The position numbers and the translations under genes were made by a program. From Bacillus_BD sp963765265 (GTDB lineage: Bacteria > Bacillota > Bacilli > Bacillales > Cytobacillaceae), in the NCBI GenBank assembly GCA_963765265.1, contig CAVXVN010000008.1, forward strand, positions 310,001 through 374,000: DNA of 64,000 nucleotides, given 5' to 3'. Under the pieces are notes generated by a model. It saw nothing but the letters and a program-made list of their open reading frames with translations, did no database searches and was not told the origin of the DNA. Shown piece by piece: positions 1 to 8,716 of this stretch (position 1 is the first letter of the stretch; each line of letters starts with the position of its first letter).

Positions 1-920
1 CCTTTTCATTCTGTGGAAATTTAACCACACAAATTATTATCGTCAATTGGTTTAAAAAGAGTAGAGGATTAGCACTAAGTATCGTGCTTTCTGGTATTGG
101 TTTAGGCGGTTTCATCTTGAGTCCTGTGATTGCAAATCTAATTATGAACATGGGTTGGAGAAAAACTTATTTTATAATGGGACTTGTTATCTTAATCATA
201 GGTCTGCCTATTGCATTATTCCTAATGAAGAAAAATCCCGAACAGCTTGGTTTAAAACAATATGGTGCAGATGAGGAAGATGCTTCCACTAATAAAAAAG
301 CTGAAATTGAAATTGACATCACCCCAGCTGAAGCAAAGAAACAACCATTTTTCTACATATATATGATTGGTATCTTTTCACTAGGATTAATCACAACTGG
401 TTCACTTCAACAAATAACACCGTATGTCAGTGACATGCATGGAATGGTTTACGCCGCTACTATTGTTGCTACCTATTCTCTATTAGGGATTTTAGGGAAA
501 TTAATTCTTGGATGGTTAAGTGATAAAGTTGGAATTATAAAGTCTGGAGCAATGGGATATACAGCCATATCGATTGCATTTATCCTTTTACTATTTGGAC
601 AAAATAAATCACTCCTAATCGTCATGGCCATTTTCTTAGCTTTTGGAAATGCTGTTGCAAGCGTTTCCACTCCGCTATTTGCTAGTCATATTTTTGGCAC
701 AAATAATTACGGAGTTATGATGGGGATCACAAATAGTGCTTTCCAAGTAGGTATGGCATTAGGAGGACTTCTTGCTGCAGCAGTATATGATGTTTTAGGT
801 TCATATAAATGGGCATGGATCGGATTGACTTGTGTTGCATTATTATCAATGACATGTATTTCCCTATCCTACACCATTTCAAGAAAGAAATACTCACGAG
901 ATATAAAAAACGCAGCATAA
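1..920 (+). CDS. MFS transporter, C-terminal part (gene begins before the window)
   Basis: The reading frame is open from base 3, so the gene enters from outside the window and about 305 C-terminal residues are visible. They hold roughly nine hydrophobic segments with an MFS layout: a charged cytoplasmic stretch around base 230-330 (rich in Glu, Asp and Lys) separates two transmembrane halves, and the loop reading KLILGWLSDKVG near base 500 is the typical MFS loop motif. It probably exports or imports a small organic molecule; the M20 amidohydrolase immediately downstream in the same direction suggests that both act on the same amide or acyl-amino-acid substrate, but this is inference. Family certain, substrate unknown. 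Confidence 0.8.
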   Translation, partial: FSFCGNLTTQIIIVNWFKKSRGLALSIVLSGIGLGGFILSPVIANLIMNMGWRKTYFIMGLVILIIGLPIALFLMKKNPEQLGLKQYGADEEDASTNKKAEIEIDITPAEAKKQPFFYIYMIGIFSLGLITTGSLQQITPYVSDMHGMVYAATIVATYSLLGILGKLILGWLSDKVGIIKSGAMGYTAISIAFILLLFGQNKSLLIVMAIFLAFGNAVASVSTPLFASHIFGTNNYGVMMGITNSAFQVGMALGGLLAAAVYDVLGSYKWAWIGLTCVALLSMTCISLSYTISRKKYSRDIKNAA

Positions 921-930
921 AGACAAGTGG

Positions 931-980
931 TGAAACAGGGGACGGTTCTTGTGTCACCACACGCAAGAACTCTCCCTTTC
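931..980. repeat. REP-like palindrome, degenerate copy
   Basis: A decayed copy of the window-wide palindrome (GGGGACGGTTCTTG / CAAGAACCGTCCCC type). The left arm is intact as acaggggacggttcttg; the right arm is eroded to acgcaagaactctccc. It lies between the MFS stop and the amidohydrolase start. Confidence 0.6.
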
Positions 981-1015
981 TATTAAAAATTCAGACCAAA
1001 AAAGGAGAAATCAAC

Positions 1016-2204
1016 ATGAGAAATCAATTAATGGAAATGCTTGAATCTCGTAAAGAGGAAATCATCGAAATTCGCCGTTATTTACATGAAAATCCTGAGT
1101 TATCTTTTAAAGAAGAAAAAACGGCTCAATATATTGCTGATTTTTATAAAGGAAAAGATGTAGAAGTTCAAACAAATGTTGGAAATGGCTATGGCATTAT
1201 CGTAACCATTAAAGGTGGAAAACCTGGAAAAACAATCGGTCTTCGTGCAGATTTTGATGCGCTACCTATTGTAGAGGAAACCGATGTTCCATTTAAATCA
1301 AAAAATGAAGGCGTTATGCATGCTTGCGGACATGATGCACATACAGCCTATTTATTAGTTCTTGCTGACTGTCTGATCCAATTAAAATCTGAGATTCCTG
1401 GTACCATCAAAATTATTCATCAGCATGCTGAAGAGGTACCACCAGGCGGAGCAAAAAGTATTGTTGAATCTGGTTTATTAGATGACTTAGATGCTGTATT
1501 TGGCATCCACGTATTCCCTACAATGCCAACAGGTACTATTTCGGTACCGCAGCGGTTATGCAATGGCTGGAAGAACCTTTTTCAAACTGAAGATTCAAGG
1601 CGTTGGTGGTCATGGCTCATCTCCTCATATGGCAAATGATTCAATTGTCGCTGGAGCGCATTTTGTCACAGCGATCCAAACGGTCATTAGCCGTCGGTTA
1701 AATCCATTTGATGTTGGGGTTATCACAATCGGTTCTTTCGATGGAAAAGGTACTTTTAATGTCATTAAAGATGCAGTTGAACTTGAAGGTGATGTACGCT
1801 ACATGACAGTGGATACACAGAAATTGATTGAAAAAGAAATTCACCGCATTGTAAAAGGGATTGAAGTAGAGTTTGGGGTTACCTGTGAATTGACATATAC
1901 AGCAGATTATCCTCCATTATATAATGATCCAAAAATAACAGCAGACATTGTAGCCTCACTTGAAAATATCAATGATCCATCTATCAAGGAAATCATTGAA
2001 AGCCCAATGATTTCTGGCTCAGAAGACTTTGCTTATTATCTAGAAAAAATCCCAGGCTGTTTCTTTAACATTGGTGCTATGCCAAAAGGTGTAGAAAGTG
2101 CCTATTTTAATCATCATCCAAAATTTGATATCGATGAAGATGCCCTTCTTATTGCTGCAAAATCAGTTGGACAAGTTGTCTGCAGTTATTTTGAAAAACA
2201 ATAA
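1016..2204 (+). pseudogene. M20-family amidohydrolase (aminoacylase / amidase type), frameshifted
   Basis: This is a zinc-dependent M20 peptidase-family amidohydrolase that would hydrolyse an N-acyl or amide bond in a small cytoplasmic substrate. Metal-site motifs are in order: GLRADFDALPI, HACGHDAHTA, HQHAEEVPPGG and, near the C terminus, GSEDFAYY. The start is the ATG behind aaaggagaaatcaac. The N-terminal 177 residues and the C-terminal 220 residues lie in different frames: the expected run GTISVRSGYAMAGRT is broken by one extra base at about 1545-1548 (gtaccgc where gtacgc would restore the frame). With one base removed the length is about 396 residues, normal for the family. Either a recent frameshift or a sequencing error. 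It is read in the same direction as the MFS transporter upstream. Confidence 0.8.
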
Positions 2205-2212
2205 GGTGTCAA

Positions 2213-2264
2213 AACAGGGGGACGGTTCTTGCGTTTGTAAACGCAAGAACCGTCCCCTTGTTTT
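2213..2264. repeat. REP-like palindrome, full copy
   Basis: Near-perfect inverted repeat with arms GGGGACGGTTCTTGCG and CGCAAGAACCGTCCCC around a centre TTTGTAAA. It follows the amidohydrolase stop directly, and its outer edge supplies the stop region of the convergent gene ending at 2263. Confidence 0.9.
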
Positions 2265-2472
2265 ACTCATCCTCGACAAGCCTTGCTACATCATTTCCGC
2301 ACTTTTTGCATTTACCTTTAAGCAAAACACCCCATTTGTCATCATGCAAAGTATATTTTGTTATCGTCGTTACTCCACAAGAGGAACAATAAACATTGTT
2401 TATAAATAACTCTTGAATATCTTTAGGAAACCTTGCCCATTTTTGAACTGCTTGAAAATCTATGACACTCAT
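2263..2472 (-). CDS. Small zinc-ribbon protein of unknown function
   Basis: A 69-residue acidic protein, not recognised by name. It has two Cys-x-x-Cys knuckles (CSSCG and CKKCG) about 28 residues apart, the classic zinc-ribbon layout, after an N-terminal helix-like segment. The start was chosen at the internal ATG (MSVIDF) because aaaagggg lies seven bases upstream; a longer open frame reaching 2535 has no ribosome-binding site. Such short ribbons bind nucleic acid or act as partner subunits in other families; nothing here shows which. It converges on the amidohydrolase across a REP palindrome. Confidence 0.6.
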   Translation of the reverse strand: MSVIDFQAVQKWARFPKDIQELFINNVYCSSCGVTTITKYTLHDDKWGVLLKGKCKKCGNDVARLVEDE

Positions 2473-2537
2473 TCTACGAACCCCTTTTCTTTTCGTAAAA
2501 ATAGACCGTTTTTTACATAGTTCTATCATATCCAAAT

Positions 2538-2753
2538 TTATTTACCTATACCATCAAAATAAACATTACAAGAAAAATAGGGAACAACTTTACCACAGTT
2601 GATCCCCTTTTCAATGAAAGACTTTTGAAAAAGAAAGGATTTTCCAGTTAATCTTTCTCCATCCTCTTCCAACGTGACGAAAGCACGGTTCACAGGCTCT
2701 AGGGAAAGAGCTAAAAAACAAAAGAACCGTTTCTCTATTCTAAAATATTCCAT
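2538..2753 (-). other. Doubtful 71-residue open frame
   Basis: An open frame between the zinc-ribbon gene and RNase P RNA. Composition is protein-like in the middle (TLEEDGERLTGKSF) but no ribosome-binding site precedes the ATG and no family is recognised. It may be the remains of a gene; listed so that the stretch is not left blank. Confidence 0.2.
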
Positions 2754-2828
2754 TACTGGGATGGTTAAACTAATGACTTCTTTGGCTCATTCATGATAAA
2801 TTTACTTTCGTAGTGATGAACAAAAAAA

Positions 2829-3233
2829 CATGAAATGGTGAGTAGTCGCGGCTCATGGTAACCATGAGTTGAGGAAAGTCCAGGCTCGCCCGGTGCTGAG
2901 ATGCCCGGAGTGTTCGTGCCATCTGCAAAGGTGGGCAGTAGATTTCAGATCTGCTGACGGCGGAGAAATCATGCTAAGTCTTTAGGGATATGCTGAGAGT
3001 AACCTGAAAGTGCCACAGTGACGGAGTTCTTCTGGAAACGGAAGAAATGGAACGGGGTAAACCCCACGAGCGAGCAACCCAAATTTAGGTAGGGGCACCA
3101 TCCGGCGGGAATAAAGAACCAAAAGGATGGATCGATGAATCAATCGATAGTCATATGACTACACCTGCCCGTGCGAGATTGGCATCGTCTGAGCACGCAG
3201 GAACAGAACCTGGCTTACAGCCATTTCATGAGC
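2829..3233 (+). ncRNA. rnpB: RNase P RNA, type B
   Basis: Catalytic RNA of ribonuclease P, which makes tRNA 5' ends. The ends pair as helix P1 (catgaaatgg with ccatttcatg). Conserved blocks appear in order: gaggaaagtccaggctcgc, gagatgcccggagtgttcgtgcc, gaaagtgccacagtgacg, ggaacggggtaaacccc, cgagcgagcaacccaaattt and, near the 3' end, acagaacctggcttacag. Length (about 405) fits the Bacillus-type class. In Bacillus subtilis rnpB has a different gene context (near gpsB), so the position just ahead of an SRP RNA is unusual. Confidence 0.95.
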
Positions 3234-3286
3234 CGAATTCATCAACATAATCACGAAATAACATAGGTATGTTTTATTCTATACAT

Positions 3287-3555
3287 ACCGTGCTAAACGG
3301 GGAGTTAGCGGTGCCCTGTAACCCGCAATCCGCTATAGCGGGGTTGAATGCCTACTTGAGGTGCGATCATGTAAGGTCTGCCTTGTAAAAGTAGTGTTGA
3401 CAATTGGGTCCTACGCAATGGAATCCTATGAAATTGGTCAGGTCCGGAAGGAAGCAGCCATAAGTAGTCCATTCCATGTGCCGTGGGGTAGCCTAGTTCG
3501 AGCTAATGTTTGCAAGTAACGCTTGGTTGTTCGTATCGATGGTAGGCGCACGGTA
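3287..3555 (+). ncRNA. ffs: Signal recognition particle RNA, large type with Alu domain
   Basis: The RNA of the protein-targeting SRP. The 5' end (accgtgctaaacgggg) pairs with the 3' end (gcgcacggt). The Alu domain is present, with the conserved tgtaacccgcaatcc run near 3316. The Ffh-binding S domain is the hairpin around 3436-3465, reading ggtcaggtccggaagg then aagcagcc, with a GGAA tetraloop. About 269 nucleotides, the size of the Bacillus scr RNA. It begins some 55 bases after RNase P RNA on the same strand. Confidence 0.95.
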
Positions 3556-3676
3556 ATTTAATTGTATAGCGATCATGACAGCGTGGATAACGTTTCTTTC
3601 GCTTTATTTTACAAATCAAATACATATTATATGCTTTCGTTCCATTATTTTTACTTGGTATGATTACTAAATTAAG

Positions 3677-3960
3677 CTAACCTGCTTCCAATACTTTAAT
3701 AAAGAGAAATTTTTTTTTGATTTTGGAAGGTGTTTTGAAAACCATTCGGATATGAGAATAATTGTGATTTCCAATTTGATGTCCTGCTTGTGAAATTTTT
3801 TTAGCTTCCTCTGAGTGGTCTACTATTTCATTACCAATTAGAAAAGAAGTTGCCTTTGCATTGTATTTATCCAATAGTGGAGGATCTGATCTATGTTCTC
3901 CGTTGGACCATCATCAAAAGTTAAATCAACCTCCTTTTACTTTGACTCTAATTGTTAGGT
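3677..3960 (-). pseudogene. Polysaccharide deacetylase (NodB domain) fragment
   Basis: A remnant of a peptidoglycan/chitin deacetylase. Two pieces of a NodB homology domain are readable: LTFDDGP (motif 1, near 3930) and, in another frame, ATSFLIGNEIVDHSEE with QIGNHNYSHIRM (motif 2, metal-binding His-x3-His, near 3780). A frameshift near 3885 separates them, there is no start region, and the C-terminal catalytic motifs are missing. Clearly a dead gene, next to the two housekeeping RNAs. Confidence 0.7.
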
Positions 3961-4133
3961 TAAACCTTCAAACAATTGATGTGTCCTAAAATTCACTAAT
4001 TTATATGTTCCTATTAATAGAAATAAAAGAGCAGAATCTCTATACCAGTTAATAACCCTTGTTTTTCTTTCACACTTAATTGGCAGTAGGCGTTTCAGCA
4101 ATAAATGTTGAAGCGTTTTAATTAACTTTGCAA

Positions 4134-4174
4134 GATTTTATCACTATTAAACTTGATATAATAGTGATAAAATC
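4134..4174. promoter_or_regulatory. Perfect 16-bp inverted repeat over a promoter
   Basis: gattttatcactatta and taatagtgataaaatc are exact reverse complements with a nine-base spacer. A TATAAT hexamer (4157-4162) lies inside the element, about 37 bases before the TTG start at 4199. This is the arrangement of a repressor operator covering a -10 box. The binding protein is not in the window as far as can be told. Confidence 0.6.
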
Positions 4175-4198
4175 CTAACTATTAAAAGGAGAACAAAA

Positions 4199-4579
4199 TT
4201 GGAGAAAATTAAGGCTTGGGCGAAAAATTTGAAACGACAACTATTCATTCTTTACTTTGCTTATAGAGATGAAAGAGTCCCATGGTATGTTAAATTATTC
4301 ACGGCTTGTATTGTGGCCTATGCGTTCAGTCCTATTGACTTAATACCTGATTTTATACCGATTCTTGGTTATTTGGATGATGTTATTATTCTTCCATTGG
4401 GAATTATGTTTGCATTAAAGATGATACCAAAGGATGTCATATCGGACTGTGAAGTGAAAGCAAATGAAATGATGAAAAATGGTAAGCCAAAGAATTGGAT
4501 TGTTGGTTCACTCATCATCTTCATTTGGAGTGTCATCATCCTATGGATTATTTTAAAAGTTTTTCACGTATTGAATTAA
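4199..4579 (+). CDS. DUF1232 (YkvA-like) membrane protein
   Basis: A 126-residue protein with the DUF1232 signature: PWYVKLFTACIVAYAFSPID followed by DLIPDFIPILGYLDDVI, which gives one hydrophobic hairpin, and a C-terminal transmembrane helix. The start is TTG, set by aaaggagaac six bases upstream. The family is common in Bacillus (YkvA) and of unknown biochemical role. The perfect inverted repeat over its promoter points to tight, possibly inducible, control. It converges on the GT-C gene at 4601. Confidence 0.8.
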   Translation: MEKIKAWAKNLKRQLFILYFAYRDERVPWYVKLFTACIVAYAFSPIDLIPDFIPILGYLDDVIILPLGIMFALKMIPKDVISDCEVKANEMMKNGKPKNWIVGSLIIFIWSVIILWIILKVFHVLN

Positions 4580-4600
4580 AGGGTGCAAGATAGGAAGATT

Positions 4601-6070
4601 CTATTGAATCCATTCATACAACGTAATCTTATGATAAACAGGGTCATAAATGGGATTGGATTGAAATACTTTTACCTTTTTGATTTTGCCTGAAAGATCA
4701 ATTCCTTGTTTGATAAACCCTTCTACCACTTTATTGGTTAGATAGATTTGACTGTTTTCATAATAGGTCAGATCATGTAAGAAAACCTCGTATGTCACGA
4801 TCTCTTTATGGGGCATTGAAACATTGAGGTAGTCTAAAACCCTTGTTTCTTCCCATGTATAAAGAATAGAGTTTTGATCCATTTGTTGTGTGTATTGGGC
4901 CAATTGATAGCTAGCAGGCAGCTGATTGGCTTGCTCATAGATCATTTGAACGGATTTTACCGAATTGGACAAAAGCAAGACCAAACAGACGGCAGCAATC
5001 ATGGGATGAGAAAGCTTCTTTAAAATCATAACGAACAGAATAAATAGGATAAACAAGACGACAGGAACGATATGCCGAGGCTTCTCTACATTTTGTGCCA
5101 ACAGCGCCCAGATAAAGTAGCTTAAAGCCATCACATAAGCTAACGAAAGGGTTTTTATACTCCACTTAAAATGAGATAAACTCAGTAGCCATAATACAAT
5201 TATGATGGTAGCGATAAAAATCGATAGCGATGAGAGTCCATGCCAAAAAAGATTGTTGAAGAGCAAAGTGACGATCCGATTCAAAAAAGATTGATCACTT
5301 GAGACTGCTGTATTTCCCCAATCATTAAAATGGCCACTCGTAAATGCCAGGGATAGCTTCACAAAGCCTTGAATACTTCCTTCAGAAAAAACAAGTCCTC
5401 CTACCCATATAAGCTGAACCATCAAAGCAAACAGTATTCGTATACTCAGTTGCTTCAGTGTATACTCCTTTTCGTTCCACTTTTTCCAGAATAAATATAT
5501 AAGTCCAACGCCAAAAGGCAAGTAAGAAAGTCTTATTCCCAACAAAATACTAAACAAAACCATGGACAGCCAATCTCCGAGGCGACCATTCTTTCGTACA
5601 GCTCTTTCAATACTCCAGAAATACCACCATAGCGCAGCTAAGCCCGCGCCTTCAGACATCGGCTGGTTTACGGTTACAAGCACATAGGAGGAAGAGTAAA
5701 TCATGGCAGTAATTAAGAAACTGAATGGCTTTGAAACATACCCTCTTGCCAGCATATAGATTGGGAAGACCGCACTAAAATAAAAAAGGATATTAAATAC
5801 CGTTAAGGAAGCCGTTTGATCCTCAATGAATTGATGAATAAATAATCCACCAAGAATAAAGTAAGGATAACCGGGAAAATGCGGCTGCATCGCCATGATA
5901 TCGAATCGTTCAAGAGCAAGAGAATAATCCACCTGATCCCATGTAGCTGCAAAAGCATTAATATGCCTTAATTGATATAAGAATAAAATGAGTATGGCTA
6001 ACACACTCGTTAAGACAAGGATTTTGTGATACCAATCAACTTTTCTATGTATACCTTCTTTACTTTCCAT
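4601..6070 (-). CDS. GT-C fold polytopic membrane protein, probable glycosyl/mannosyltransferase type
   Basis: A 489-residue protein with about eleven transmembrane helices. After the first helix comes a large outward loop with an acidic motif, WDQVDYSLALERFD then QPHFPGYP, in the position where GT-C enzymes (PMT/ArnT/GT39 families, which use polyprenyl-phosphate sugars) carry their catalytic Asp. The C-terminal 110 residues are soluble. I infer a lipid-linked sugar transferase; exact donor and acceptor are unknown. A terminator at 6107-6137 separates it from the iron permease gene upstream, so it likely has its own promoter. The GT2, epimerase and UPF0104 genes at 7.9-12 kb are plausible partners, since GT2 enzymes of the DPM1 type make the polyprenyl-phosphate sugar donor. 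Confidence 0.6.
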   Translation of the reverse strand: MESKEGIHRKVDWYHKILVLTSVLAILILFLYQLRHINAFAATWDQVDYSLALERFDIMAMQPHFPGYPYFILGGLFIHQFIEDQTASLTVFNILFYFSAVFPIYMLARGYVSKPFSFLITAMIYSSSYVLVTVNQPMSEGAGLAALWWYFWSIERAVRKNGRLGDWLSMVLFSILLGIRLSYLPFGVGLIYLFWKKWNEKEYTLKQLSIRILFALMVQLIWVGGLVFSEGSIQGFVKLSLAFTSGHFNDWGNTAVSSDQSFLNRIVTLLFNNLFWHGLSSLSIFIATIIIVLWLLSLSHFKWSIKTLSLAYVMALSYFIWALLAQNVEKPRHIVPVVLFILFILFVMILKKLSHPMIAAVCLVLLLSNSVKSVQMIYEQANQLPASYQLAQYTQQMDQNSILYTWEETRVLDYLNVSMPHKEIVTYEVFLHDLTYYENSQIYLTNKVVEGFIKQGIDLSGKIKKVKVFQSNPIYDPVYHKITLYEWIQ

Positions 6071-6106
6071 AAGACCACCATTCTATCAACATATAATAAA
6101 TTGAAG

Positions 6107-6137
6107 AAAAAAGCACAAGGAAATACCTTGTACTTTT
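6107..6137 (-). terminator. Terminator after the FTR1 permease
   Basis: On the minus strand a hairpin with arms AAAAGtACAAGG / CCTTGTgCTTTT runs into a T run. It lies between the permease stop (6153) and the GT-C gene. Confidence 0.75.
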
Positions 6138-6152
6138 CAATAACCTATTATT

Positions 6153-7073
6153 TTATTTGATTGCTTCCTTCGATTCTAAACCGTTTGTCTCTTTATTACT
6201 GCTCTTTTTTACATCATCCGAACGGTAAGAAGTTAATAAATAGATTCCGGTAAAATAGCCAAGATAGGCAATAACTTCTTCAATGGATGGCATCGATGAG
6301 TAGCCAAACAATGCTTTTAAAAAGATGCCAACTTCCCCTGACAATAATGGCGCAGTCCCATGATCACGTAAATAATGATCGTAATCAATCGGGTGCTCTG
6401 GAAGGAACCAAGTCAAATCGTATAAATGCGGGACGATACTCCCGATAATCTCTAAATCTTGCATCATGGAGATGGCCTGAACCAACAAACCTGCAGCAAT
6501 TAAAATGATAAACGCCCCTGTGACTTTAAAAAACGTCTTAAGAGATATTTTCATTGTTCCTTTAAAGAATAAGTAAGAGACAACGACTGCAATGATGACA
6601 CCTGTAATGGCTCCCCATCCCTGCATGGCAGCACCAATATTCCCGCCCGTAATCGCAGCAAAGAAAAAGACGGTTTCAATCCCTTCCCTCAGGACAACTA
6701 AGAAAGAGTGGATGACCATTCCAACAACGTTTCCTGTTGAAATGAACTTACTCATTTTGTTTTCTGTATTTCCTTTTAAGTCTCTGCTATGGCTTGCCAT
6801 CCAAAATACCATTTGCGTCAATAGGAGAGCGGAAATAATCATAATACCTATTTTCAAATACATTTCGCTGACCATCGCGGCAAAGCCTGTGAATACGAGC
6901 TGAAATAACATGGCGGCTCCAACACTAGCCAACACAGCAAGTCCAGCACCTACCCAAACATATTTTGTGTATTTCTTGTTATCCGTTCTTTTTAAATAAG
7001 TTGTGATAATTCCGACAATCAGTAATGCTTCAAGTACCTCGCGAAATGTAATTAACAGTGCTTGTATTTCCAT
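6153..7073 (-). CDS. efeU: FTR1-family high-affinity iron permease (EfeU-like)
   Basis: A 306-residue, seven-helix membrane permease of the iron/lead transporter family that moves ferric iron after ferroxidation. The two R-E-x-x-E iron motifs are visible: FREVLEALLIV near residue 10 and VLREGIETVFF near residue 125. The start has gggagaggtgaaagatt upstream. It is the second gene of a two-gene unit starting at 7864 behind a Fur box, so it should be expressed under iron starvation. Unlike EfeUOB loci, no DyP-type peroxidase (EfeB) follows; the only partner is the secreted helical protein upstream. Confidence 0.85.
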   Translation of the reverse strand: MEIQALLITFREVLEALLIVGIITTYLKRTDNKKYTKYVWVGAGLAVLASVGAAMLFQLVFTGFAAMVSEMYLKIGIMIISALLLTQMVFWMASHSRDLKGNTENKMSKFISTGNVVGMVIHSFLVVLREGIETVFFFAAITGGNIGAAMQGWGAITGVIIAVVVSYLFFKGTMKISLKTFFKVTGAFIILIAAGLLVQAISMMQDLEIIGSIVPHLYDLTWFLPEHPIDYDHYLRDHGTAPLLSGEVGIFLKALFGYSSMPSIEEVIAYLGYFTGIYLLTSYRSDDVKKSSNKETNGLESKEAIK

Positions 7074-7105
7074 AATCTTTCACCTCTCCCCTATCTTAGA
7101 ACCAC

Positions 7106-7864
7106 TTATTTTTTTGATTTTCTTTTTCGTCTTGCCGCAATAACGACAGCCACAATTACAGCGACAATGATAATGATTGGTATCCAATTTCGAATATTGG
7201 ATACATCAGTCCAGTTTTTATTTCCTTTTTCTTTTTCTGTGGCACTTTCAGAAAAATGTCCAACTTCTAAACTTTTAATGTTAAATTCTGTTTGAAGTCT
7301 CGAAAGAATCGTTTCTTTACTTGCCTTAAAAGCCTCTAAATCAGCTTCCTTTTGCCCAACACCAAAAAGTCCAGGGTTTCCTAACGATTCTAAGGCCTTA
7401 TCGAATTCTGCTTTTAATTCTTTATTAAGATCAGGATTCTTTGCTTCTATTTTTGGGGACAATGCTTCATATGTAGCATACCCCTTAGCCAACAATCGTT
7501 TACTTGTATCAAACTCGGCGAAATTCTGTTCAACACTTTCCATACGGCGCGCAATATTTAAAACGAGAAGCTCATCCATACTTTCGATTGTTTGTTCTTT
7601 ATCTTTGTTTTTAATATCTTGGAGAATGATATTCGATGGATCAGGTCCCATATGCATGTCGACTTCTTCTTTTACCGTTTCGTAATGTTTTTGTGCTGTA
7701 CTGAAGTCTGGAGGAGTTTTATCTAATTCAAGCAACATTTCTTTATAGACTTCAGCCAATTCTTCCTTATTTGGATCCCCATATGTATAAGCATGAGCTG
7801 ATATGGAAAACACAAATGTAAATAGAAAACTGACAGTTAAAGATAAAAGCATTTGTTTTTTCAT
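7106..7864 (-). CDS. Secreted, C-terminally anchored helical protein of the FTR1 locus
   Basis: 252 residues: an N-terminal signal peptide ending around AHA, a mainly helical, Lys/Glu-rich ectodomain (residues 28-210), and a C-terminal transmembrane helix followed by RRKRKSKK. The name is not known to me. It sits directly upstream of the iron permease and behind a Fur box, so I infer an extracytoplasmic iron-binding or permease-assisting subunit playing the part that EfeO/EfeM proteins play elsewhere. The ectodomain resembles the lipoprotein at 12151-13334 in layout (both start with a segment of the type YKEM..ELDK, followed by long helices), suggesting related proteins. No Cys or obvious His-rich metal site is visible. 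Confidence 0.65.
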   Translation of the reverse strand: MKKQMLLSLTVSFLFTFVFSISAHAYTYGDPNKEELAEVYKEMLLELDKTPPDFSTAQKHYETVKEEVDMHMGPDPSNIILQDIKNKDKEQTIESMDELLVLNIARRMESVEQNFAEFDTSKRLLAKGYATYEALSPKIEAKNPDLNKELKAEFDKALESLGNPGLFGVGQKEADLEAFKASKETILSRLQTEFNIKSLEVGHFSESATEKEKGNKNWTDVSNIRNWIPIIIIVAVIVAVVIAARRKRKSKK

Positions 7865-7884
7865 AGCCTATTTCTCCTATCACT

Positions 7885-7910
7885 AATGATAATGATTATC
7901 ATTATTATTG
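7885..7910. promoter_or_regulatory. Fur box upstream of the FTR1 locus
   Basis: gataatgattatcattatt (7888-7906) matches the 19-bp Fur consensus at nearly every position and overlaps further NAT repeats. It lies 20-45 bases upstream of the minus-strand start at 7864. Confidence 0.85.
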
Positions 7911-7916
7911 TCAATA

Positions 7917-8714
7917 TTATTTTGCGATGAGTAGCCCTGTTTTATAACTATTTTCACTCAAATCTGACTCTTCTAGCCTATCCAAGTTACATGCATTCTT
8001 TTGAATGTCAATTCGTTCAACCTTTCGATTCCATTCTTTCCAAATCGCTGGAAGGACTGACGAAAGATAGCCTCTAAACGTGATAAAAGACGATCCAGTC
8101 GAACGGACATGGTATGGGATGGGTACTTCCTTCACACGAAATCCTTTTCGTGCTAGGTTTAACGTAAGAACCTGCGCATAATTATAGTCATGAATAATCT
8201 CAGCATGCTGCATGGCTTGTCTAGTAAAAGCCCTCATCCCCGACTGTCCGTCGTAAATCCATCTCCTCAATAACAAGCTTTGAAGGAATGTAAAACAATA
8301 GTTACCTAAACGCCGATGCAGCTTCATTCCCTTTATGGTACCTAAAAAGCGGGACCCCATTGTATAATCGGCCTCACCTTGAAAAATAGGCTTCAAGAGA
8401 TTAGGAATGTACTCGGCAGGATATTCACCATCCGCGTCGATCATCACCCCAACGTCTGCACCTCTTTCAAAGCATTCGCGCAGCCCAGCGCGAACGGCTG
8501 CTCCAAGTCCCTGGTTTGTTGGAAAACTGACAATATAGTCTGCACCAGCCTTGTTTGATACTTCGACGGTTCGATCACTGGACCCGTCATCGATGACCAA
8601 TACTTTCACATCGACTTTGTCATGAAAGTCTCTCGGAATGCTTCGAATCACCATCCCGATTGATTCCTCTTCATTGTAGGCTGGTAAAAACACAATCACT
8701 TGAAGTTTATCCAT
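7917..8714 (-). CDS. Glycosyltransferase family 2, DPM1-like
   Basis: A cytoplasmic GT2 enzyme of about 265 residues that transfers a nucleotide sugar, probably to a polyprenyl phosphate. Motifs: FLPAYNEEESIG at the N terminus, VIDDGSSD (nucleotide-binding Asp pair) and MIDADGEYPAEYI (metal-binding D-x-D), then MGSRF and the DGQSGMRAF motif typical of dolichol-phosphate-mannose synthase relatives. There is no C-terminal membrane helix. ATG at 8714 is preferred because aggggagag precedes it; an upstream TTG at 8720 overlaps the stop of the phosphodiesterase gene. It is the last gene of the leftward cluster that starts with the epimerase at 12042. Confidence 0.85.
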   Translation of the reverse strand: MDKLQVIVFLPAYNEEESIGMVIRSIPRDFHDKVDVKVLVIDDGSSDRTVEVSNKAGADYIVSFPTNQGLGAAVRAGLRECFERGADVGVMIDADGEYPAEYIPNLLKPIFQGEADYTMGSRFLGTIKGMKLHRRLGNYCFTFLQSLLLRRWIYDGQSGMRAFTRQAMQHAEIIHDYNYAQVLTLNLARKGFRVKEVPIPYHVRSTGSSFITFRGYLSSVLPAIWKEWNRKVERIDIQKNACNLDRLEESDLSENSYKTGLLIAK

Positions 8715-8716
8715 TT

